Origin: Frigoribacterium sp. Leaf186
Lineage (GTDB): Bacteria; Actinomycetota; Actinomycetes; Actinomycetales; Microbacteriaceae
DNA: 60,199 nt
Assembly (NCBI RefSeq): GCF_001423905.1
Contig: NZ_LMPQ01000012.1
Span: forward strand, 332,624-392,822
Direction: 5' to 3'
The position numbers and the translations under genes are program-made. The first letter of the stretch is position 1, and each line of letters opens with the position of its first letter. The notes beneath the pieces are model-generated. The model worked only from the letters and a program-made list of their open reading frames with translations. It did no database searches and was not told the origin of the DNA. This document shows positions 44,198 through 52,232 of this stretch, in pieces.

Positions 44198-44459
44198 CGC
44201 ATCGATCCGGCCATCACCGGGGAGCACCCGGAAGAAAGCGACCGGCGGGCCACGGCCCGGTGGTCGTCGGTAGAACCGGGCGGGGCAGGCCCGTCACAGC
44301 CGGAGCAGAGCGGTCACGGTCGCCGTCCGAGAGGGCGGGGGCGGTGGCAAGCGGGGTGGTACCGCGCCCCCGGGTCACGCACCCGGACGGCGTCCTCGTG
44401 GTCAGAAGGTCCCTCGGCCAGTGCAGCGGGGGCGACCCACCGCACGACCTGGAGAACCG
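44198..44459 (+). promoter_or_regulatory. T-box leader controlling ileS translation
   Basis: The 5' leader of ileS carries the diagnostic T-box sequence GGGTGGTACCGCG (44354-44366). The specifier region GGCCATCACCGGGGAGC has the isoleucine codon ATC at 44213-44215. The stem I portion is short, matching the actinobacterial ileS class in which uncharged tRNA-Ile frees the ribosome binding site instead of blocking a terminator. The ileS Shine-Dalgarno (GGAG at 44451-44454) follows a region that can pair with the T-box side, and no terminator with T-run is present. It fills the 325-bp gap between the CDF gene and ileS. Confidence 0.9.
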
Positions 44460-47400
44460 ATGACCTACCCCAAGGGTTCCGACGCCACCGGCGTTCCCGC
44501 CTCGCCGCGATTCCCCGAGATCGAGACCGGCGTGCTCGCCTTCTGGAAGCACGACGACACCTTCGCCGAGTCGATCCGTGCCCGCGAGGGGTGCACCGAG
44601 TGGGTCTTCTACGACGGCCCGCCCTTCGCCAACGGCCTGCCGCACTACGGCCACCTGCTGACCGGCTACGCGAAGGACGTCTTCCCCCGGTACCAGACGA
44701 TGCGCGGCAAGCAGGTGCACCGACGCTTCGGCTGGGACACCCACGGGCTGCCCGCCGAACTCGAGGCCATGCGCCAGCTCGGCCTGACCGAGAAGCACGA
44801 GATCGTCGACATGGGCATCGACGTGTTCAACGCCGCCGCGCGTCGCTCGGTGCTGCAGTACACCGACGAGTGGCAGCGGTACGTCACCCGCCAGGCCCGC
44901 TGGGTCGACTTCGAGAACGACTACAAGACCCTCGACGTCGACTACATGGAGAGCGTCGTCTGGGCCTTCAAGCAGTTGCACGAGAAGGGCCTCGCCTACG
45001 AGGGCTTCCGGGTCCTGCCCTACTGCTGGCACGACCAGACCCCCCTGTCGACCCACGAGCTGCGCATGGACGACGACGTCTACAAGATGCGTCAGGACCA
45101 GACCGTCACCGTGGCGTTCCCGCTGGTCGGGGCGAAGGCCGAGGCGCTCGGCCTGACGGGCGTCGAGGCACTCGCCTGGACCACCACCCCCTGGACCCTG
45201 CCGACCAACCTGGCGCTCGCCGTGGGCCCGGGCATCGAGTACGTCGCCGTGCCGCACGCCCTGCTGCCCGGTGAGCGCACCGGCGACCAGGAGCTGCTGA
45301 CCGGCAGCGTGTTCCTGCTCGCGGCCGACACGCTCGCCGCCTACGCCCGCGACCTCGGCTACGACTCGCCCGAGGCCGCCGAGGCCGCGGTGACGGCGAC
45401 CGTCACCGGGGCCGAGCTCGAGGGCGTCGAGTACGACCGCATCTGGGACGTCTACGCCGACACCGAGGCCTGGGGCACCGAGAACGCCTGGCGCGTGCTC
45501 GTCGCCGACTACGTGGCCACGGGCGAGGGCACCGGCATCGTCCACCAGGCCCCCGCCTACGGTGAGGACGACCAGCTGGTCTGCGCGGCCGCCGGCATCC
45601 CCGTGATCGTCTCGGTCGACGACGGCGGGCGCTTCCTGCCGATGTTCGACGAGCTGGGCGTCGCCGGCGTGCAGGTGTTCGACGCCAACAAGACCCTCGT
45701 GCAGCGCCTGCGAGCCGACGGCCGCCTGGTGCGCCTCGCCAGCTACGAGCACAGCTACCCGCACTGCTGGCGCTGCCGCAACCCGCTGATCTACAAGGCG
45801 GTGTCGAGCTGGTTCGTGCGCGTCACCGAGTTCCGCGACCGCATGGTCGACCTCAACCAGCAGGTCAACTGGGTGCCCGACAACGTGAAGGACGGCCAGT
45901 TCGGCAAGTGGCTGGCCGGCGCCCGCGACTGGTCGATCTCGCGCAACCGCTTCTGGGGTTCGCCCATCCCGGTGTGGAAGAGCGACGACCCCGCCCACCC
46001 GCGCGTCGACGTCTACGGGTCGCTCGCCGAGATGGAGGCCGACTTCGGCCGCCTGCCGACGAACGCCGAGGGTGAGCCCGACCTGCACCGCCCCTTCATC
46101 GACGAGCTGACGCGCCCGAACCCGGACGACCCGACGGGGCGGAGCACCATGCGCCGCATCGAGGACGTCCTCGACGTCTGGTTCGACAGCGGGTCGATGC
46201 CGTTCGCTCAGGTGCACTACCCGTTCGAGAACGAGCAGTGGTTCGACGAGCACAGCCCCGCCGACTTCATCGTCGAGTACATCGGTCAGACCCGCGGCTG
46301 GTTCTACACGCTGCACACCCTGTCGACCGCGCTGTTCGACCGTCCGGCCTTCTCGAACGTCGTCAGCCACGGCATCGTGCTCGGCTCCGACGGCCAGAAG
46401 ATGTCGAAGAGCCTGCGCAACTACCCCGACGTCAGCGAGGTCTTCGACCGCGACGGCGCCGACGCCATGCGCTGGTTCCTCATGTCGAGCTCGGTGATCC
46501 GCGGGGGCAACCTCGTCGTCACCGAAGAGGGCATCCGCGAGGGCGTCCGGCAGTTCCTGCTGCCGCTCTGGAGCACCTGGTACTTCTTCTCGCTCTACGC
46601 CAACGCCGCCCCGGGAGGCGCGGGTCGCCACGCTGCCGCGGGGTACGACGCGCAGTGGCGAACCGACTCGAGCGACGTCCTCGACCGCTACCTGCTCGCG
46701 AAGACGCGCCTCCTGGTCACCGACGTGCAGGCGGCGCTGGACGCCCTCGACACGCCCCTCGCCACGGCGACGCTGCGCGACTTCGCCGACGTGCTGACCA
46801 ACTGGTACGTCCGTCGGTCGCGGGACCGCTTCTGGTCGGGGGACGACCCCGACGCCTTCGACACGTTGTTCACGGTGCTCGAGACCCTCACCCGGGTCGC
46901 CGCCCCGCTCGCCCCGCTCGTCGCGGACGAGGTCTACAAGGGCCTCACCGGGGGGCGTTCGGTCCACCTGACCGACTGGCCGGACGCCTCGGCGTTCCCC
47001 GCCGACGACGCCCTCGTCGACGCGATGGACGCCGTGCGTGCCGTCGCGTCGAGCGGGCTCGCGTTGCGCAAGGCCCAGGGCCTGCGCGTGCGACTGCCCC
47101 TGGCAAAGCTCACGGTGGTCACGCCCGACCCGGCCGGGCTCGAGGCCTTCGCCGACATCGTCCGCGACGAGCTGAACGTCAAGCAGGTCGTCGTGACCCG
47201 CCTGACCGAGGAGAGCCTCGGCGAGTACGGGGTCACCCGCAAGCTCACCGTCAACGCGCGCGCCGCCGGTCCGCGCATCGGCAAGCAGGTGCAGCAGGTC
47301 ATCCCCGCGGCCAAGAAAGGCGACTGGCAGCCCGCGGGCGAGAACGTCGTCGTCGGCGGCGTCGAGCTGTTGCCGGGCGAGTTCAGCCTCGAACTCGCCG

Positions 47401-47753
47401 TCGCCGACGCGTCGAGCGCCCTGTCGTTCGTCGGTGACGGCGGCTTCGTGCTGCTCGACACCGCGACGACGCCCGAGCTCGAGGCCGAGGGGTTGGCGCG
47501 AGACGTCGTCCGGGCCGTCCAGCAGGCCCGCAAGGTCGCCGACCTCGACGTGTCCGACCGCATCGCGACCACGCTGACGACCGACGCCGCGGCGGCCGAG
47601 GCCGTCGAGGCCCACCGCGAGCTGATCTCGCGAGAGACCCTGACCACCGAGCTGACCGTCGACGTCCGCGAGGGCGTGGGCGAGCGGCCCGACAAGACCG
47701 TCGTCGGATCGGGCCCCGGCTCGGCCGTCGTCGTGGAGGTGCGACGCGCATGA
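44460..47753 (+). CDS. ileS: isoleucine--tRNA ligase (IleS2-like)
   Basis: A 1097-aa class I synthetase. The HIGH-type motif is His62-Tyr-Gly-His65 in [15 protein letters not shown] and KMSKS is at 647-651. The CP1 editing domain contains [15 protein letters not shown]. The [20 protein letters not shown] stretch and the length point to the eukaryote-like IleRS2 type, which in other bacteria is linked to mupirocin tolerance; that phenotype is an inference. The ATG at 44460 has GGAG upstream and is governed by the T-box. folC overlaps its end by ATGA. Confidence 0.96.
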   Translation: MTYPKGSDATGVPASPRFPEIETGVLAFWKHDDTFAESIRAREGCTEWVFYDGPPFANGLPHYGHLLTGYAKDVFPRYQTMRGKQVHRRFGWDTHGLPAELEAMRQLGLTEKHEIVDMGIDVFNAAARRSVLQYTDEWQRYVTRQARWVDFENDYKTLDVDYMESVVWAFKQLHEKGLAYEGFRVLPYCWHDQTPLSTHELRMDDDVYKMRQDQTVTVAFPLVGAKAEALGLTGVEALAWTTTPWTLPTNLALAVGPGIEYVAVPHALLPGERTGDQELLTGSVFLLAADTLAAYARDLGYDSPEAAEAAVTATVTGAELEGVEYDRIWDVYADTEAWGTENAWRVLVADYVATGEGTGIVHQAPAYGEDDQLVCAAAGIPVIVSVDDGGRFLPMFDELGVAGVQVFDANKTLVQRLRADGRLVRLASYEHSYPHCWRCRNPLIYKAVSSWFVRVTEFRDRMVDLNQQVNWVPDNVKDGQFGKWLAGARDWSISRNRFWGSPIPVWKSDDPAHPRVDVYGSLAEMEADFGRLPTNAEGEPDLHRPFIDELTRPNPDDPTGRSTMRRIEDVLDVWFDSGSMPFAQVHYPFENEQWFDEHSPADFIVEYIGQTRGWFYTLHTLSTALFDRPAFSNVVSHGIVLGSDGQKMSKSLRNYPDVSEVFDRDGADAMRWFLMSSSVIRGGNLVVTEEGIREGVRQFLLPLWSTWYFFSLYANAAPGGAGRHAAAGYDAQWRTDSSDVLDRYLLAKTRLLVTDVQAALDALDTPLATATLRDFADVLTNWYVRRSRDRFWSGDDPDAFDTLFTVLETLTRVAAPLAPLVADEVYKGLTGGRSVHLTDWPDASAFPADDALVDAMDAVRAVASSGLALRKAQGLRVRLPLAKLTVVTPDPAGLEAFADIVRDELNVKQVVVTRLTEESLGEYGVTRKLTVNARAAGPRIGKQVQQVIPAAKKGDWQPAGENVVVGGVELLPGEFSLELAVADASSALSFVGDGGFVLLDTATTPELEAEGLARDVVRAVQQARKVADLDVSDRIATTLTTDAAAAEAVEAHRELISRETLTTELTVDVREGVGERPDKTVVGSGPGSAVVVEVRRA

Positions 47754-49144
47754 CCCCGAAGAGAGACGACCGGGCCGCCGACGAGGGCGACGAGTACGCC
47801 GAGGGCGCCCGTCGCGTCCACGACGAGCTGCTCGCCCGCATCGGCGAGCAGGCGCCGCAGCCGCGACTGGAGCCCACCCGGCGGGCCGTCGAGCTGCTCG
47901 GCGACCCCCAGCGGGCGTACCCCGTGATCCACCTCACGGGCACGAACGGCAAGACCTCGACCAGCCGCATGATCGAGAGCATCCTGCGGGCGCACGGTCT
48001 GCGAACGGGGCTCATGACGAGCCCGCACCTGGTGCGCCTGAACGAACGCATCGTCGTCGACGGCGAGCCGATCAGCGACGAGCGACTGGTCGCCAACTGG
48101 GACGACATCCAGCCCTACCTGACGATGGTCGACACCGACCTCGAGGCTTCGGGTGAGCCGACGCTGACCTTCTTCGAGGCCCTGACGGTGCTGGCGTTCG
48201 CGTGCTTCGCCGACGCCCCCGCCGACGTCGTCGTGCTCGAGGTCGGCATGGGCGGCGAGTGGGACAGCACCAACGTCGCCGACGGTCAGGTCGCGGTCTT
48301 CACCCCGATCGCCCTCGACCACCAGAACCGGCTGGGATCGACCGTGGCCGAGATCGCCCGGACGAAGGCCGGCATCGTCAAGCCGACGGCGGCCGTGGTG
48401 TCGGCCTCGCAGACCCCGGAGGCGCTGGCCGAGATCGAGCGCGCCGTCGAGCTGAGCGAGGGGTCGTTGAGCGTCGAGGGCACGGCCTTCGGCGTCGAGT
48501 CGACGACCGTCGCCGTCGGCGGACAGGTCGTGACGATCCGCGGGCTCGCGGGCCGTTACGACGACCTGCTGCTGCCGCAGTTCGGTGACCACCAGGCCCA
48601 GAACGCGGCCGTCGCCGTCGCCGCGGTCGAGTCCTTCCTCGGCGGCGGGGCGCAGCCGCTCGACCACGAGGTCCTCGCCGAGGGCCTCGCGAGCGCGACC
48701 TCGCCCGGACGCCTGCAGATCGTGGCCAACGAGCCGACCATCCTCGTCGACGCCGCGCACAACCCGCACGGCGCGCGCGCCCTCGCCAAGGCGCTCGACG
48801 ACTACTTCCAGTTCGGGGGCGTCGTCGCGGTGCTCGGCGTGCTCGCCGACAAGGACGCCGCGGGCATCGTCCGTGCCCTGGCGCCGACCGTCACCCAGTT
48901 CGTCGTGACCAGCTCGCAGTCCGACCGGTCGATCGACGCCGACGAGCTCGCGGCCATCGCGGTGGGCGTCGTCGGGGCCGACCGCGTCGTGGTCGAGACG
49001 GACCTCGTGGCCGCCCTCCGCACCGCCCGCGACCTGGCCGACGAGGTCGAGGGAGACGAGCCCGGCGGCATCGTCGTGACGGGGTCCATCACGCTGGTCG
49101 GCGACGTCATCGCGTTGTCGCAGCAGCCCGGGGGCCTCTCGTGA
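47750..49144 (+). CDS. folC: bifunctional folylpolyglutamate / dihydrofolate synthase
   Basis: A 464-aa Mur-ligase-fold enzyme that adds glutamate to (dihydro)folates. The P-loop is GTNGKTS at residues 64-70, followed by [15 protein letters not shown], the metal-binding [12 protein letters not shown] and the C-terminal [12 protein letters not shown] block, all typical of FolC. The ATGA overlap with ileS and the GTGA overlap with the next gene indicate tight translational coupling in one operon. Confidence 0.95.
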   Translation: MTPKRDDRAADEGDEYAEGARRVHDELLARIGEQAPQPRLEPTRRAVELLGDPQRAYPVIHLTGTNGKTSTSRMIESILRAHGLRTGLMTSPHLVRLNERIVVDGEPISDERLVANWDDIQPYLTMVDTDLEASGEPTLTFFEALTVLAFACFADAPADVVVLEVGMGGEWDSTNVADGQVAVFTPIALDHQNRLGSTVAEIARTKAGIVKPTAAVVSASQTPEALAEIERAVELSEGSLSVEGTAFGVESTTVAVGGQVVTIRGLAGRYDDLLLPQFGDHQAQNAAVAVAAVESFLGGGAQPLDHEVLAEGLASATSPGRLQIVANEPTILVDAAHNPHGARALAKALDDYFQFGGVVAVLGVLADKDAAGIVRALAPTVTQFVVTSSQSDRSIDADELAAIAVGVVGADRVVVETDLVAALRTARDLADEVEGDEPGGIVVTGSITLVGDVIALSQQPGGLS

Positions 49145-49554
49145 CCACCGCAGCGCCCGCGGGTGCCGGGCCGGCCGGTCGGCCCCCACGCCGCCGCCGG
49201 GGTGCGGTCGAGAGCCTGCTCTCGATCGTGCTGGTGCTCGAGGCGATGACCCTGTTCTTCGTCACGCTCGTCGTGTTCGGGCGGCAGCTGCTGCCCGCCG
49301 GCGTGGCCTGGGGCTGCGGCCTCGGTGCCATCGTGCTGACGCTGCTGATCTCGCAGACACTGCGCTGGCGCTGGGGCGTCGCCCTGGGCTGGCTCGTGCA
49401 GCTCGGCCTCGTGGCGTGCGGGTTCCTCGACCCGGTCATGTTCGTCGTGGCCGCCCTGTTCGTCGCCATCTGGACCTACTGCCTCGTCAAGGGCACGCAG
49501 CTCGACCGCCTGAACGCGGCCAGGCTGCGCGAGACGCCCGGCGACGCGGCCTGA
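49141..49554 (+). CDS. DUF4233 family membrane protein
   Basis: A 137-aa protein with four predicted helices (about 26-47, 52-72, 80-97 and 99-120) after a Pro/Arg-rich N-terminus, ending in a short cytoplasmic tail. Location directly after folC and the topology match the actinobacterial DUF4233 family. Function is unknown. The GTG start overlaps the folC stop codon. ndk follows after 68 bp with its own strong ribosome binding site. Confidence 0.88.
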   Translation: MTTAAPAGAGPAGRPPRRRRGAVESLLSIVLVLEAMTLFFVTLVVFGRQLLPAGVAWGCGLGAIVLTLLISQTLRWRWGVALGWLVQLGLVACGFLDPVMFVVAALFVAIWTYCLVKGTQLDRLNAARLRETPGDAA

Positions 49555-49622
49555 CCGCGCCTACCACCAGCCCGCCGGGCGCCCCGCCCGCGAGCCATCA
49601 GCCACCCACCGAAAGAGGAGCA

Positions 49623-50039
49623 ATGTCCGATCTCGAAGAAACCCTCGTCCTCGTCAAGCCCGACGGCGTCGCCCGCGGCCTGACCGGCGAGATCCTGCGC
49701 CGCATCGAGGCCAAGGGGTACTCGCTCGTCGACGTCCGCCTCGTGCAGGCCGACCGCGACCTGCTCGCGAAGCACTACGAAGAACACGTCGGCAAGCCCT
49801 TCTACGAGCCGCTCGTCGAGTTCATGCAGAGCGGTCCGACCGTCGCGCTGCGCATCGCCGGCGACTCCGTGATCGCGGGCTTCCGCTCGCTGGCCGGCAC
49901 GACCGACCCGACGACCGCCGCCCCCGGCACGATCCGCGGCGACCTCGGCCGCGACTGGGGCCTCAAGGTGCAGCAGAACCTCGTCCACGGCAGCGACAGC
50001 CCCGAGAGCGCCGCGCGCGAGCTCGCCCTCTGGTTCTGA
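49623..50039 (+). CDS. ndk: nucleoside-diphosphate kinase
   Basis: A 138-aa enzyme that transfers the gamma phosphate from ATP to NDPs through a phospho-histidine. Catalytic His122 is in the [12 protein letters not shown] signature, Lys12 in [10 protein letters not shown] binds the phosphates, and length is standard. AAAGAGGAG precedes the ATG at 49623. It closes the ileS-folC-DUF4233-ndk unit and is followed by a 22-bp stem terminator. Confidence 0.97.
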   Translation: MSDLEETLVLVKPDGVARGLTGEILRRIEAKGYSLVDVRLVQADRDLLAKHYEEHVGKPFYEPLVEFMQSGPTVALRIAGDSVIAGFRSLAGTTDPTTAAPGTIRGDLGRDWGLKVQQNLVHGSDSPESAARELALWF

Positions 50040-50051
50040 ACCGGCCGTGAC

Positions 50052-50100
50052 CGACCGAGCCCGCGCCTCCTGAGTCGATCAGGAGGCGCGGGCTCGGTCG
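50052..50100. terminator. bidirectional terminator between ndk and the DsbA-like gene, 22-bp perfect stem
   Basis: The arms 50052-50073 and 50079-50100 are exact complements with a 5-nt loop. Each arm contains one copy of the decamer CCGCGCCTCC / GGAGGCGCGG. It serves two convergent genes. Confidence 0.92.
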
Positions 50101-50118
50101 TGGGCGCCGGTCGCGCGC

Positions 50119-51042
50119 TCAGGGGGTCGGCGTCGCCGTCGACCCCTCGGTCTCGCCGGTGCTGGTGTCACCGGTCGACTGGCCACCCTGGACCTCGGCG
50201 ACGAACTGGGCGAAGGCGCTCGCGTCGGTCAGCGAGCCCTGGTACTGCTGACCGTTCACGAGGACGAGCGGGGTGCTCGACAGCTTGGCCAGCGACGAGT
50301 TCGGGATCGGGTCGTTGAGGGCCCGCTGGGTGGCCGAGGCGACCCAGTCCTCGAAGTCGCCGCCGGTGATGCACGAGGCGATCTGGTCGTCGGTCGCGCC
50401 GGCGCCCTGCACCAGGGTGACGAGTTCGTCGTTCGTCAGGCCGCGCGTGTTCTCTTCGGGCTGCTGGGCGAACAGGGCGGTGTTGACGTCGAGGGCCTTG
50501 TCGGGCTCGTAGTTTGCCACGCAGGCGAAGGCGTTGGCGGCGCGGGTCGAGTAGCGGCTGCCCTGCGAGGCGTTGTCGAGGAACCCGATGGGGTGGATCG
50601 CCAGCGTGGCGGCACCGCTCGAGACGGCCTCTTCGAGCTGGGCCGCGTTCGTCGTGTCGAACTGGCCGCAGTACGGGCACATGTAGTCGAGGTACACCAC
50701 GATCGAGGGGACGTCGCCCGAGGCGCTGGGGGCGGGCGTCGGGGTCGCGTCGGCGGCGAGGGCGCCGCTCGGCACGGCCGTGACCGCCCCGTTCGACCCC
50801 TCGAGCACCAGGCCGTCGCTCGCCATGTTGGCGGGCCCGGGGCCGGCCGGCTTGATCGACTGCGAGATGACGAGCCCCACGATCGCGAGCACCGCGACGA
50901 CTCCGACGACGAGGCCGCCCTGGACGAGCCACTTGTTGCGCCGGCGACGCCGCGCCTCGGCCTCGCGGGTGATGCGGGCCTTCTCTCGGGCCGCCTCGCG
51001 GCGTTCTCTCTTGGTGGCGGGGGAGTCGCTGGGTGGAGTCAT
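50119..51042 (-). CDS. membrane-anchored DsbA-like thiol oxidoreductase
   Basis: A 307-aa protein. A Lys/Arg/Glu-rich cytoplasmic start is followed by one membrane helix (about 38-60), a Pro/Ala spacer, and an extracytoplasmic thioredoxin-fold domain with active site Cys122-Pro-Tyr-Cys125 and the cis-Pro region STPLVLVNG. It should form disulfides in exported proteins and be reoxidised by the VKOR protein encoded just upstream. The ATG overlaps (TGATG) a stop codon that ends an open stretch in frame with VKOR, implying coupling to upstream translation. Confidence 0.92.
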   Translation of the reverse strand: MTPPSDSPATKRERREAAREKARITREAEARRRRRNKWLVQGGLVVGVVAVLAIVGLVISQSIKPAGPGPANMASDGLVLEGSNGAVTAVPSGALAADATPTPAPSASGDVPSIVVYLDYMCPYCGQFDTTNAAQLEEAVSSGAATLAIHPIGFLDNASQGSRYSTRAANAFACVANYEPDKALDVNTALFAQQPEENTRGLTNDELVTLVQGAGATDDQIASCITGGDFEDWVASATQRALNDPIPNSSLAKLSSTPLVLVNGQQYQGSLTDASAFAQFVAEVQGGQSTGDTSTGETEGSTATPTP

Positions 51043-51170
51043 CAGTCCTCGTCGTGGTCCGGGGGTCGTCCGACCAGGGTGTCGAGGTCGTCCTTGATTT
51101 CGCTGAGAACGGCCTGGGTGCGACGTGCGTCCGATGCCGGGTGGGGGCGCGGGACGAGGGGAGGCGCGGC

Positions 51171-51800
51171 TCAGCCGAACAGCGTCGGCAGCAGCAGCGG
51201 GAACACCACGACGATGGTCGTGGCGACGACGATGTAGTTCAGCACCGGCAGCACCCACGAGTAGGGCAGGAACCTCGCCGCCGCCCGCTGCAGCCCGCCC
51301 TCGCCGACGGTCACGCCCCGGGCGGCCGCCCACACCGTGAAGACCCAGAAGAGCGGGATGGTGAAGAGCCAGACGAGCATGCACCACGGGCAGAGGGCGC
51401 CGATGACGAAGACCGTCTGGGTGAACAGCCAGGTGACGAAGACCCAGGCGAGCAGCAGTCCGGCGTTGAACGCCCACCAGAACCAGCGCGCGAAGCGGGC
51501 GCCGGCGAGCAGCCCCAGGCCCACGGCGACGGGAGCGGCGAAGCCGACCAGGCCGAGGATGGGGTTCGGGAACCCGAAGAGCGACGCCTGCCAGCTGTTG
51601 ATCACCGGCGAGCAGCCCACGAACGGGTTGACGTCGCAGCCGAGCGCCGCGCCCGGGTTCTCGAGCAGCCGGAACTTGTCGACCGTCAGGGCGAAGGCGC
51701 CGAGCAGGCCGCCGAGACCCGCGACGATCAGCAGCACGGCCGCGACGAACGGGGTGCGGCCGGTGGGCAGGGTCCGGGCCCGAGGCGTCTCGACGGTCAC
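51171..51800 (-). CDS. vitamin K epoxide reductase (VKOR) family protein
   Basis: A 209-aa membrane protein with five or so helices. The quinone-linked active site is Cys137-Pro-Trp-Cys140 in GALCPWCMLVW and the loop pair is Cys55 and Cys63 (GCDVNPFVGC). In actinobacteria VKOR replaces DsbB: it reoxidises the DsbA-like protein and passes electrons to menaquinone. The dsbA-like gene lies 128 bp downstream on the same strand, and the interval between them is an in-frame open stretch discussed under findings. Confidence 0.94.
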   Translation of the reverse strand: MTVETPRARTLPTGRTPFVAAVLLIVAGLGGLLGAFALTVDKFRLLENPGAALGCDVNPFVGCSPVINSWQASLFGFPNPILGLVGFAAPVAVGLGLLAGARFARWFWWAFNAGLLLAWVFVTWLFTQTVFVIGALCPWCMLVWLFTIPLFWVFTVWAAARGVTVGEGGLQRAAARFLPYSWVLPVLNYIVVATTIVVVFPLLLPTLFG

Positions 51801-52232
51801 GGTCAGCAGTATCTCACGGGCCGTCTCGACCTCGGCTTGACCCCGCGTGGCCCCGGGCGTGCGATAATCGTCCCAGTCGTGGGGCCCAGGCCCCGAGATC
51901 CAGGCTTACCGGGCAGTGCCGGCCGCCGTCGTCGCGCGAGAGATCGTCGTGTCGACCAGGTCGAGCGGAAACCGGGCCAGAGCGCAGGCGCTCATCGTCG
52001 GATGGCCAGTTCCGAACCAGCAATGCGACACGAAGAACAGCACGTCGACGAACGACATCGAGGGCGACGACCGCAGGTCGGTCGACACCCGGGTGACCGA
52101 ACGTGACGTGTCCGACAAGGCGCGCTGTGAGAGGGCGCGGTGGCCAGGTGCAGGTGCGACGTCACCGCCAGGCCACGACACGAGAATTCCTGCCGACGGC
52201 ATGGCCTCGGCGGGGCGAGGAGCGCACCGCAA
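51801..52232 (+). promoter_or_regulatory. promoter region and long leader of rne
   Basis: The 432-bp gap before rne has GATAAT at 51863-51868 (5 of 6 to the -10 consensus) and TTGACC at 51837-51842, spaced 20 bp, which is longer than ideal. If this promoter is used, the rne leader is about 350 nt. An open frame (51916-52239) exists inside the leader but shows no protein-like composition. Long leaders that mediate RNase E autoregulation are known elsewhere. Confidence 0.45.

Noticed and set aside
44214-47615. A 1133-codon minus-strand open frame opposite ileS and its T-box
   Set aside because: It is the complement of ileS and has no recognisable domain.
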